Origin: Haliovirga abyssi
Lineage (GTDB): Bacteria; Fusobacteriota; Fusobacteriia; Fusobacteriales; Haliovirgaceae
Length of the DNA: 64,000 nucleotides
Assembly: GCF_030295325.1 (NCBI RefSeq)
Contig: NZ_AP027060.1
Coordinates: 233,552-297,551, forward strand
Direction: 5' to 3'
Shown: positions 34,560-42,575 of the stretch, piece by piece
Numbering within the stretch: position 1 is the stretch's first letter
Layout of the letters: every line of letters starts with the position of its first letter
Translations under genes and position numbers: made by a program
The notes under the pieces: model-generated
Seen by the model: only the letters and a program-made list of their open reading frames with translations
What the model was told of the DNA's origin: nothing
Databases searched by the model: none

Positions 34560-35966
34560 CTAACCACTTGTAACTCTTATCACTTCTTCTATTGTTGTTA
34601 TGCCATCTTCTATTTTCTTTTCTCCATCTTCAAAAATTGTTCTCATACCATTTTTCTTTGATTCTTTTATAATATCCTGTAATTCTCTTTTTTCTGAAAT
34701 CATTCTTTTTATATCATCTGTTATATTCATTACTTCAAATAGTCCTAATCTTCCTACATATCCAATATCATTACATGTTATACATCTTTTATGGCTCTCA
34801 TCTTTTAGTTTCTTCTCTTCTTTACAATCTGGACATATTTTTCTAACAAGTCTTTGTGCAATAATTCCTTTTAAAGATGCTGCAAGCAAGTAATCTTCTA
34901 CTCCAAGATCTTTTAATCTCATTATCGAACTCGGTGCATCATTTGTATGTAATGTTGCCAATACAAGATGACCAGTTAAAGCTGCCTGAACTGCTATCTT
35001 CGCTGTTTCAGTATCTCTTATTTCTCCTATCATTATAATATCTGGATCCTGTCTCAATATCGATCGCAAGCCATTTGCAAATGTAAAATTTATTTCTGGC
35101 TTTACTTGCATCTGGTTCACTCCACTTATCTGATATTCTATTGGATCTTCTATTGTTATTATTTTTTTTTCTGAAGCATTTAGATAGTTTAAAGTTGCAT
35201 AAAGTGTCGTTGTTTTCCCACTTCCTGTGGGTCCCGTGACTAGTATAATTCCCGTTGTATTCTTTAATATCTCATAATATTTTTTTAAATTATAGGTATC
35301 AAATCCTATATTTTCAAGCTTTAATAAACTTTTTTTCTTATCAAGTATTCTCAATGTTATATTTTCACCATTTATTATTGGTGCTATGGCTACTCTTATG
35401 TCCACTTCTCTTGAAAAAATTTTTATCCTTATTCTTCCATCCTGCGGGATTCTTCTTTCTGCTATATCAAGTGATGCCATTATTTTTATTCTTGTTACTA
35501 ATGCTGGTGCTATATACAATGGTAAAATGCCTATATTTATCAGTACTCCATCCACTCTATATCTTACCACAACTCCTTGTTCAAAAGGTTCTATATGAAT
35601 ATCGCTTGAGTCCCTTTTTACTGCATTTGCTATAATCATATTTACTAGATTAATTATTGGAGCTTCATTTGCCATCTCTTCTATATCTTCTACATTTTTT
35701 ATATTCTCATTTTCTAAAAAACTTTTAAATCCTGTTATATCTACTTCTCCAAGTATATCTGATTTCCATTCTTCTTTTTCATAATCCAATTTAATAAATT
35801 CTTCATTTTCAAGTTTTTCTATTTTCACTTTTTTTCCTAAAAACACCTCTATTTCATGAATAACTTGTGCATTATGATTAAGCTTCGAAAAAAAAATTAT
35901 ACTATTTTTATCTTTTTCCTTTATTATTAAATTGTATTTTTTTATAATTTTTTCTATATTCCTCAT
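34560..35966 (-). CDS. gspE: Type II secretion ATPase GspE
   Basis: 468 aa. Walker A GPTGSGKTTTLYATL (about 243-257), Asp box, Walker B IGEIRDTETAKIA (about 313), His box, and a C-terminal zinc-binding element with four cysteines (CPDCKEE ... CITCNDIGY). The N-terminal N1E-type domain is short. Powers pseudopilus assembly from the cytoplasmic face. The start overlaps the gspC stop by 1 bp. Confidence 0.95.
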   Translation of the reverse strand: MRNIEKIIKKYNLIIKEKDKNSIIFFSKLNHNAQVIHEIEVFLGKKVKIEKLENEEFIKLDYEKEEWKSDILGEVDITGFKSFLENENIKNVEDIEEMANEAPIINLVNMIIANAVKRDSSDIHIEPFEQGVVVRYRVDGVLINIGILPLYIAPALVTRIKIMASLDIAERRIPQDGRIRIKIFSREVDIRVAIAPIINGENITLRILDKKKSLLKLENIGFDTYNLKKYYEILKNTTGIILVTGPTGSGKTTTLYATLNYLNASEKKIITIEDPIEYQISGVNQMQVKPEINFTFANGLRSILRQDPDIIMIGEIRDTETAKIAVQAALTGHLVLATLHTNDAPSSIMRLKDLGVEDYLLAASLKGIIAQRLVRKICPDCKEEKKLKDESHKRCITCNDIGYVGRLGLFEVMNITDDIKRMISEKRELQDIIKESKKNGMRTIFEDGEKKIEDGITTIEEVIRVTSG

Positions 35967-36493
35967 TAATTCCCTACCCTTTTTTTAAATTTTATCGTCT
36001 TAAAAAAATTTTCATTCTTAACTATAATCGAATCTAAATTTATCTGTGACAACTTCCATTTCCCATATACAATATCCCCTTCTTTAAAAATTTTATTCTC
36101 ATCATGAATTATTATAAGTACTTTATTATTTTCCTTTTCATTTATTATTCCTACTAATTTTACGCCGTTTAACTCAGGAGCCCTTATAAAACTCTTCTCT
36201 TTTAATCCTTTTTCGTCTTTTTTTTTAGATAAACTAAATAATTTTTTACTGTGTAATTTTACAATATATTTCCCAATATCTTCCTGCTTTTTATCCATAT
36301 ATTTGTTTTTATTTTTATTCTCAATGGTTTTTTGCTTTCTTTTATCTTTTTCATACTTCATCAAAGAAATTCTGTTTTCTAATTCTTCACCTTTTATAAT
36401 ATCTATTCCACTGTTTTTTGTCTCTGACCACATATCATATGAAACATACACTCCACATAAAATTAACGCATATAATAATACCTTAAACTGCAC
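35966..36493 (-). CDS. gspC: GspC/PilP-like inner-membrane protein, first gene of the operon
   Basis: 175 aa from GTG 36493, chosen because agaggggg lies seven bases upstream; an ATG 33 bp earlier has no such site. One membrane helix (VLLYALILCGVYVSY), a Lys/Glu-rich linker, and a C-terminal homology-region domain (APELNGVKLVGIINEKENNKVLII, then FKEGDIVYGKWKLSQI) as in GspC/PilP, which contacts the secretin. No PDZ domain, so this is the short form. Confidence 0.8.
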   Translation of the reverse strand: MQFKVLLYALILCGVYVSYDMWSETKNSGIDIIKGEELENRISLMKYEKDKRKQKTIENKNKNKYMDKKQEDIGKYIVKLHSKKLFSLSKKKDEKGLKEKSFIRAPELNGVKLVGIINEKENNKVLIIIHDENKIFKEGDIVYGKWKLSQINLDSIIVKNENFFKTIKFKKRVGN

Positions 36494-36546
36494 ACAAAAC
36501 CCCCTCTTTAAACATAATTTTATCAATCAAAAACTAATTAAAAAAA

Positions 36547-36588
36547 AGTATATCATTATTTTTATTTTTTTTCAATAGTTTCTTGACA
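36547..36588. promoter_or_regulatory. Divergent promoters for the gspC operon and gspK
   Basis: Minus strand: TTGAAA (36575-36570), 17-bp spacer, TATACT (36552-36547), driving gspC and the rest. Plus strand: TTGACA (36583-36588), 17 bp, TATCTT (36606-36611), driving gspK. The -35 boxes are 7 bp apart, so a regulator bound here would affect both. Confidence 0.65.
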
Positions 36589-36641
36589 TTCTTTTCATAA
36601 TATTGTATCTTTTAAAGAAAATCTATAGGAGAAATTTCATT

Positions 36642-37598
36642 ATGAATACAAAAAACAGAGGTTTTATATTAATTTTTATTTTATGGATAATATCAATTAT
36701 ATCTTTAATCACAAGCTATCTGATTACTAATTATTCTTTTAATAGAAAAAACTCTTTTAACTATATTAATCATACTGATTCAGATATGGCTATAATATCT
36801 GGATTCAATAAAGCTATCTCAATTTTAAAAAATGATGAAACAAAATATGATTTTAAATCTGATAATTGGAATAATCTTTTTTCAGATAAATTAAATAACT
36901 TTGTATATCATGTAAAAATCTCTGATGTTGGAAGCTTGTTAAATATCAATTTTTATTCTAGAAGTGATATTAACAAAAACAGTTCCAAGTATATTCCTAA
37001 TATGATACTAAATTCCAATGGTAGCGACTCTAAATATTTTGATGTATATAGTAAATTTAATTTTTATCTTTACAGCATCAAAACTCTTGAGAAAAAACTT
37101 ACTTATGATAAATTTAATTTTGAAGAAATAAATAATATTATTACAACTTTTGATGAGAATTTTAAAATAAAAAGTTTTAATATAAACGTTACTAATGTTA
37201 TTAATTCTCTTAATTTAACAGCCGAAAAAAAAGAACTATTTACTAATTATTTTATGACTGTTGGTTCCTTAAATATAAACATTCTTACTAAAGAACAATT
37301 GAATTTTATTTTTAATATATGCAAATCAAAAGAATTTAGAAATTATAAATCAGATATCATTGAATATATGAACAATAACTCAATTGACAAAATTAGTTCT
37401 ATATTTGATAATAATATTGTTCCTAAAAATTTAGAACATGTTTTTAGAAATATCTTTAATACTTCTTCAAATATATTTTCTATTAAAATATCTAACAACA
37501 ATAATAAAATCTTAGCAAGAATTGTTGTTAAACGAAATTTTAAAGAAAAAAAAGAAAGCACATTTTCTGTGCTTTCTTGGAATGAATATTTTGATTAA
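36642..37598 (+). CDS. gspK: Minor pseudopilin GspK-like
   Basis: 318 aa from ATG 36642 (aggaga nine bases upstream). Prepilin-type N-terminus NRGFILIFILWIISIISLITSYL, without the +5 glutamate, which is the mark of GspK. The large C-terminal region includes a helical domain (LNLTAEKKELFTNYFMTVGSLNINILTKEQL) resembling the GspK SAM-like/helix-hairpin-helix region. Transcribed away from the rest of the T2SS. It would cap the pseudopilus with GspI and GspJ. Confidence 0.78.
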   Translation: MNTKNRGFILIFILWIISIISLITSYLITNYSFNRKNSFNYINHTDSDMAIISGFNKAISILKNDETKYDFKSDNWNNLFSDKLNNFVYHVKISDVGSLLNINFYSRSDINKNSSKYIPNMILNSNGSDSKYFDVYSKFNFYLYSIKTLEKKLTYDKFNFEEINNIITTFDENFKIKSFNINVTNVINSLNLTAEKKELFTNYFMTVGSLNINILTKEQLNFIFNICKSKEFRNYKSDIIEYMNNNSIDKISSIFDNNIVPKNLEHVFRNIFNTSSNIFSIKISNNNNKILARIVVKRNFKEKKESTFSVLSWNEYFD

Positions 37599-37604
37599 GT
37601 AGTT

Positions 37605-37923
37605 GATTAAAAAACCAATTCTATCAAAATTATATATCCATCTTTTCTTTCTATTACAAATATTTTATTAGGAGCATTTGCTAAATGAATTATATCTTTA
37701 TATCCTGTCCTTGATATATTAAATATTTTACAGCTTTATAACTTCCAATTATATTATTAGAGTTAATATAAATTATATTTTTTCATCTTCTTTTTGATCA
37801 ATTATAACAATTTTATATCATTTTTTAGAAAGCAGGTTTGTTTCTTCAACTTTTTGATATTCTTCTTCTGTAACTACAAAAAAACAAAACATTATATTCA
37901 ATTTCATCTGCACACTCAACTAC
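37605..37923 (-). pseudogene. LacI-family regulator, C-terminal remnant
   Basis: On the minus strand, broken frames give EYQKVEETNLLSKK, INSNNIIGSYKAVKYLI and, after a frameshift, DIIHLANAPNKIFVIERKDGYI. These match the ligand-binding domain of LacI/PurR regulators. It is separated from the N-terminal part (38470-38752) by the insertion at 37924-38452. Stops and frameshifts make it non-functional. Confidence 0.7.
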
Positions 37924-38028
37924 TAAGGAATGGCTTAAAAATAACCTTCCCATTTTGTTTTAAAATACGCAATAATTTAAGCATTTTTATAACAAAATAT
38001 AAGAAACTTATTTTTTAAACGTTCCTAA
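37924..38028. mobile_element. 105-bp palindromic MITE-like element inside the broken regulator
   Basis: Reverse-complement partner of 33253-33357 (about 90% identical by eye). Starts taaggaatggc and ends gttcctaa. It directly precedes the transposase remnant, so it may be an internal deletion product or passenger of the same insertion. Confidence 0.75.
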
Positions 38029-38452
38029 AGCTATAAAATTAGAAAAACAAGATAAATCTACTATTCTTCCGTTTACATTTTTAATAGTATCAAGTATAAA
38101 TAATCCTATTATTTTTTCTCCAACTAAAGCCATTCACCTTAATACAAAAACAAAAGAATGGGAAAATAGTCAGGAAATAGCTTATTATTTTTCAACTGAA
38201 ATTTGTTCAGCAAAATTATTATGTGAAAGAATTAGAGGTCATTGGAGAATAGAAAACTGTAATCATTATGTTAGAGATGAGACTTTAAAAGAAGACAAAT
38301 CAAGAATAAGAATTAATGCAAATATTATGTTAAAATTAAGAAGCTTTGTTTTAAATATTTTAAGAATAAATAATATTAAAAATATTAGCAAAGAATTATG
38401 GAATAATGTATTAAATGTAGATAGAATATTTAAATATGTTGGCTTATATTAA
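38029..38452 (+). pseudogene. ISAs1-family transposase, C-terminal remnant
   Basis: The open frame reads EWENSQEIAYYFSTEICSAK, then RIRGHWRIENCNHYVRDETL, KEDKSRIRINANIM and LRSFVLNILRINN, ending VGLY. Arg-x-His-Trp-x-Ile-Glu-Asn and E-D-x-S-R-I-R are signatures of ISAs1 transposases. Only the last 140 or so residues remain, without a start. It sits on the opposite strand to, and inside, the LacI-type gene. Confidence 0.8.
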
Positions 38453-38469
38453 TAAGCAAGTTTGTTTCA

Positions 38470-38752
38470 AATGTAGCATTGAACGGCCCTGCTTTTTAAC
38501 CACACTTTCCCCTATTTTCCAATCAACTCCAACCAAATAACCCCCGCCATATATTGCTTCATCATCTATTACCTATACCAAACGTTTTCCTGCTAAAGCT
38601 CTTGCTAAAGAGTTTGGAACATATCCATATTTGTTTATTACTTCCATTACTTTTTATTTTGTTTCTAGCGGAACATTAGAATATCCATTTACAACTCTAG
38701 AAACTGTACTCCTTGATACTCCTGCTATTTTAGCTATATCTTTACTTTTCAT
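38470..38752 (-). pseudogene. LacI-family regulator, N-terminal remnant
   Basis: ATG 38752 with ggaggtac upstream. MKSKDIAKIAGVSRSTVSRV, VVNGYSNVPLETK, then a stop, KVMEVINKYGYVPNSLARAL, another stop. This is the LacI helix-turn-helix and hinge. Two nonsense codons plus the downstream insertion show it is dead. Confidence 0.8.
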
Positions 38753-38893
38753 TTGTACCTCCTAAAATTCTCAAATTATAATATTTTTAATATATTTTAT
38801 CATTTTCTACTAAAATAGCAAGACCCTTTTTTTAATTTCTCTCTTTTGTAGAACTTCTTTATGAAATTTAACACTACTAATTTATAAAAATTA

Positions 38894-38933
38894 TAAAAAA
38901 CTATGCCCGCTTATGCAATGGACATAGTTTTTT
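38894..38933 (-). terminator. Terminator after the aldo/keto reductase gene
   Basis: aaaaaactatg/catagtttttt stem with flanking A and T runs, 42 bp downstream of the stop codon; could act in both directions. Confidence 0.75.
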
Positions 38934-38974
38934 AATAAATCCTTTTCTTCTTAATTTTTATTTTAAACCCTTCT

Positions 38975-39877
38975 CTAAGGAATTTGATTCCCATTAGCAG
39001 CTTCTAATATTTCAAACCATTCTTGTCTGCTTAATTTAATTTCCAAAGCATACATTGCAGCTCTTATTCTATCCCATTTGCTACTTCCAACTATTGGAAC
39101 TATTTTTGCTGGATGCATTAATAGCCAAGAATACATTACTACATCTATTCCAGATATATTATGTTCTTTTGCTATTTTCTCCAATGTTTTTCTAACTCTA
39201 ACTACTTTTTCACTATTTCCTTTAAAAATTTCTCCACCTGCAAGCGGCGACCAAGCTAATGGTGTTATCCTTTTTTCAAAACAATTTTCAATAGTTCCAT
39301 TATAAAACTGTTCAACTTGTAATGCTGATATCTCCACTTGATTTACTGTTATTGGAAAATCTAAATAACTTTGCAGCATATTCACTTGTGATGGCAAAAA
39401 ATTAGAAACTCCAAATTCTCTAACTTTCCCAGCTTTTTTTAATTCAAGAAAAGCTTCTGCTACCTCTTCTGGATTCATAAACGGATCTGGCCTATGAATT
39501 AATAAAATATCAATATAATTGGTTCTAAAATTTCTTAAAGATTTTTTTACTGATTCTATAATATGTTTTTTACTTGTGTCATAATGATTAATCCAATTAT
39601 TAGGTCTATTATCTGCCTTTAGTTGTATCCCGCATTTTGTTATAATCTCTATTTTATCTCTTATTCTTGGATCCATAGAGATAATATCTCCAAATTTTCT
39701 TTCTACACTGTATCCACCATAAATATCAGCATGATCGAATGTAGTTATTCCACTGTCAATATCTTTTTTTATTAAGCTCAAAACTTCTTCTTTACTTAAA
39801 TCCCAATCATTTAATCTCCAATATCCATGTATAATCCTAGAAATTGACAAATCCTCACTTATTTTCACTCTTTTCAT
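38975..39877 (-). CDS. ydhF: Aldo/keto reductase, YdhF type
   Basis: 300 aa from ATG 39877 (gggaggc upstream; an upstream in-frame extension has no ribosome-binding site). The sequence closely follows E. coli YdhF: IIHGYWRLNDWDLS, FDHADIYGGYSVERKFG (catalytic Asp and Tyr about 45-50), IEIITKCGIQL (Lys), LLIHRPDPFMNPEEVAEAF (His) and VPIVGSSKWDRIRAAM for NADP binding. An NADPH-dependent cytosolic oxidoreductase; physiological substrate unknown. Single-gene unit between two terminators, next to the dead LacI-type gene, which might once have controlled it. Confidence 0.9.
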   Translation of the reverse strand: MKRVKISEDLSISRIIHGYWRLNDWDLSKEEVLSLIKKDIDSGITTFDHADIYGGYSVERKFGDIISMDPRIRDKIEIITKCGIQLKADNRPNNWINHYDTSKKHIIESVKKSLRNFRTNYIDILLIHRPDPFMNPEEVAEAFLELKKAGKVREFGVSNFLPSQVNMLQSYLDFPITVNQVEISALQVEQFYNGTIENCFEKRITPLAWSPLAGGEIFKGNSEKVVRVRKTLEKIAKEHNISGIDVVMYSWLLMHPAKIVPIVGSSKWDRIRAAMYALEIKLSRQEWFEILEAANGNQIP

Positions 39878-40075
39878 TTTGCGCCTCCCTATTTTTAGTT
39901 TATTTATATTCTTAATTACTAAACTCAAATCAACTAACTCATCGCAAGTAGCTGGTAAGTTAAACACAAATCATGATTAAATTTAAATTAGTTTTTTTAG
40001 AAAATCAACAAACAAAATGCCAACGAAAAATATGAATTTATTCTTTTAATTTATTTTACCAGATATAATCTAATA

Positions 40076-40106
40076 AAACAAGCAGATAATTTTTATCTGC
40101 TTGTTT
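40076..40106 (-). terminator. Terminator after esterase gene 1
   Basis: aacaagcagata/tatctgcttgtt stem with T run on the minus strand, about 30 bp after the stop codon. Confidence 0.75.
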
Positions 40107-40134
40107 TTGAATCATATTCAAAAGATAATAAGCT

Positions 40135-42462
40135 TTATTCTACTCTAACTTTATTTGACTTAAATATTATAGACCCATCAGCTAAAAATAAAATATCATT
40201 ATTTTCCCCAATTTTTCCTTTTTTATCTGTAATTAATCTTGAAACTCTATCAGTTATTAACATCTTCCTCATTTTTTTCAAAAATTTTTCTTTATTATGA
40301 TCTTTCAAATAATCTTTATAAACTTTCATTTCATATATATCTGTATTGCCAAGCTTTAAAACTGTTCTTCCAAGAGCTCTAATTACCATTTTCCCTTTTA
40401 CTAATCCAAACATATATTCCTGCCCCTTAGAAAAAGGTTCTTTATATTTTGTAATTGAAAAATTTCCATCTTTTATATCTATTATTTTATTAATAATTTC
40501 AAAAAAATCATTAGAACTTTTAGAATTTATAACTTCTCTTTCATATTTTTTTATAAATTCAGAATCTATCCCACTATTTTGACTTTTTAATAAATTAATA
40601 ATTGTTCTGTATATTGATAATTTTGATTTTTCAGTTAAATTATTTTGAGTTATATTTCCATAGTTATTCAATATATCTCTAGTAATCTCAACATTAGTCT
40701 CTTTTATTAATTTATAATTTAAAATATAAGGTAATCTATCAATTATAAATAAAATATTATGCTTTAACAATTCATTTTGAACAATAAATAAAGGTATAAA
40801 TGTTTTATCTGTTGTCTTTTCATATGATATTCCATAATTATTAAAGTTTATATCTCTATTTTTAATCTTTAGTCTATTTTGTTCTATATCTGTTTTAAAA
40901 ACTATTTTATCTCTAACTTTTCCAATTAAATTTACTCCATCTTTTTTGTATTTAATTTCAGAAAATAATAATTCATTAAATAAAACAGATGCTGATTCAA
41001 AACTAATATAATCAACGCCTTCAAATTTTCTAATATCTAAGTTTTCAACATGAACTCCATTGTGAAAAATTTTTGTTTTAATTCCTTTTCCTGCTCTATC
41101 TTTTATTTTATTATAATCAACCTCTATATCATTAATTTTTTCATTATAAGTTATTCTTATTTTCACTCTATCTTTATTTCCAAAACTAAAATTTCCTTTT
41201 GAATCAATTTTAGCTCCTCCACCATCTCCGACTATTTCATACTTAGCTAAATTATATAAACTATATTTTAATCCATTATCTATATCTACCATTGGATTTA
41301 TCAAACACCAATGACTTCCTCCCTCTAAAAATTCAAATTGTGTTTTCATTTGTTTTATTTTATTTTGTTTCTCTCCAAAAAATAAAACAAACGGATATTC
41401 TATTATTTTACTCCATTCAATCTCATCATGATTACTATCTTTTGATTCATAATAAATTATATCTTTTCCTAATTTATATCCTTTATCTAAAAATTCATCT
41501 AACATATTTCTATCGCCTTTAGTATAAAAATCTGATCCCATTTCAGCTGTTCCTACACTTAACCATATTTTCAAATCTTTTTTAGAACTGTTTTTTATTA
41601 AATCTGCATTCCATTTAAATGGCGGCAAAGAAAGTAATCCAATCATAGAAAACATATTTTCATAACGGTATCCCATTCTTAAAGAAAAAGTTGCTCCTCC
41701 AGAAGAGCCCATAACTCCCCTATTTTCTCTATTTGCTAAAGTTTTATAATGTTTATCTACATAAGGGACTATATTTTTCACAAAGACATTATCATCAGGA
41801 AATCTTCCAGGGGCTCCATTAGATACCAAAGCCACTACAATTAAATCTTTAATTTTCTTTTCTTTCTTTAATTTATCCAAAGCTTCGTCAACTTTCCATT
41901 CGCCTTTTACCAAATTAGAGGCTGTTTTATTATAAAACATATTTTGTCCATCACCCATATATATTACAGGATATCTCTTATTAGAACTGTTGTAATTATC
42001 TGGCAAATATATTTGTAATCTCCAATCACTAAGAAAAGACATATCGTCTAAAATCACATTTTTAAGATTAGCAGCTTTATTTACTTTTCTTCCTCTACTT
42101 ATTTTCCCATCTTTTGAAATTAATTGGACTTTAAAACTCAACATAAAAAGAGGATGTATAGATATTTCTATCTCTTTAGAATCTGCTGGTAATAGAATAG
42201 TTTTCCATATTTTTGCTACATCTTGCTTATATGAGACTTTTATATTTTTTATATCTTTTGTGTCTTTTAAATCCCACACTAACTTTACTTTTCTATTTTC
42301 CGAAATTGCTTTTAAATTTGTAATATTTTTTGCAAAATAATCAACTTTTTTAACCTTCTTCTTATTTACTTTATTCATATTTCGATTATTAATCTTTTTA
42401 GGGGTATTTGCACATCCAACAAACATTAATACACTAATTAATAAAATTACAACTTTTTTCAT
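40135..42462 (-). CDS. Lipoprotein esterase (alpha/beta hydrolase) with C-terminal extension, paralogue 1
   Basis: 775 aa; lipobox FVGC (Cys 17). A fibronectin III-like domain at 45-130 (NLKAISENRKVKLVWDLKDTK), then an esterase D/enterochelin-esterase-like domain (about 145-375) with RLQIYLPDNYN, nucleophile elbow GSSGG (Ser about 255), and probable acid and His (SNHDEIEW, about 345). A 400-residue C-terminal region contains a copper-amine-oxidase-N-like stretch (KIFHNGVHVENLDIRKFEGVDYISFES). Predicted cell-envelope ester hydrolase, substrate unknown. Paralogue of 42561-44303 with the same 5' leader (taggaggagaaatttatt). Confidence 0.8.
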   Translation of the reverse strand: MKKVVILLISVLMFVGCANTPKKINNRNMNKVNKKKVKKVDYFAKNITNLKAISENRKVKLVWDLKDTKDIKNIKVSYKQDVAKIWKTILLPADSKEIEISIHPLFMLSFKVQLISKDGKISRGRKVNKAANLKNVILDDMSFLSDWRLQIYLPDNYNSSNKRYPVIYMGDGQNMFYNKTASNLVKGEWKVDEALDKLKKEKKIKDLIVVALVSNGAPGRFPDDNVFVKNIVPYVDKHYKTLANRENRGVMGSSGGATFSLRMGYRYENMFSMIGLLSLPPFKWNADLIKNSSKKDLKIWLSVGTAEMGSDFYTKGDRNMLDEFLDKGYKLGKDIIYYESKDSNHDEIEWSKIIEYPFVLFFGEKQNKIKQMKTQFEFLEGGSHWCLINPMVDIDNGLKYSLYNLAKYEIVGDGGGAKIDSKGNFSFGNKDRVKIRITYNEKINDIEVDYNKIKDRAGKGIKTKIFHNGVHVENLDIRKFEGVDYISFESASVLFNELLFSEIKYKKDGVNLIGKVRDKIVFKTDIEQNRLKIKNRDINFNNYGISYEKTTDKTFIPLFIVQNELLKHNILFIIDRLPYILNYKLIKETNVEITRDILNNYGNITQNNLTEKSKLSIYRTIINLLKSQNSGIDSEFIKKYEREVINSKSSNDFFEIINKIIDIKDGNFSITKYKEPFSKGQEYMFGLVKGKMVIRALGRTVLKLGNTDIYEMKVYKDYLKDHNKEKFLKKMRKMLITDRVSRLITDKKGKIGENNDILFLADGSIIFKSNKVRVE

Positions 42463-42488
42463 AATAAATTTCTCCTCCTAAAATATTT

Positions 42489-42575
42489 TGTTTTTTGAAA
42501 AATTTCGCCTTAAAAAATCGCATACTTAAAAAAATAGCATAGATTATTTTCAAAATAATTTTATATTTTCCTACT
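42489..42575. repeat. Partial palindromic repeat truncating esterase gene 2
   Basis: On the minus strand it reads agtaggaaaatataaaat ... ataatctatgc ... tatgcgattttttaa, matching the 5' half of the intergenic family at 61781-61918. The stop codon and last few codons of the gene at 42561 (SRKI stop) lie inside it. Confidence 0.65.

Noticed and set aside
28095-36526. Type IV pilus or competence system instead of T2SS
   Set aside because: The GspG core with its calcium loop and the H-I-J order are T2SS features; no PilT or pilus adhesin gene. PilQ/PilO/PilP resemblance of some members is noted.
36603-36641. Upstream start for gspK giving 13 extra residues
   Set aside because: It lies over the -10 region, has no ribosome-binding site, and would bury the prepilin signal.
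37794-38018. 74-aa ORF on the plus strand
   Set aside because: Runs across the boundary of the LacI remnant and the palindromic element; antisense to the pseudogene and without a start signal.
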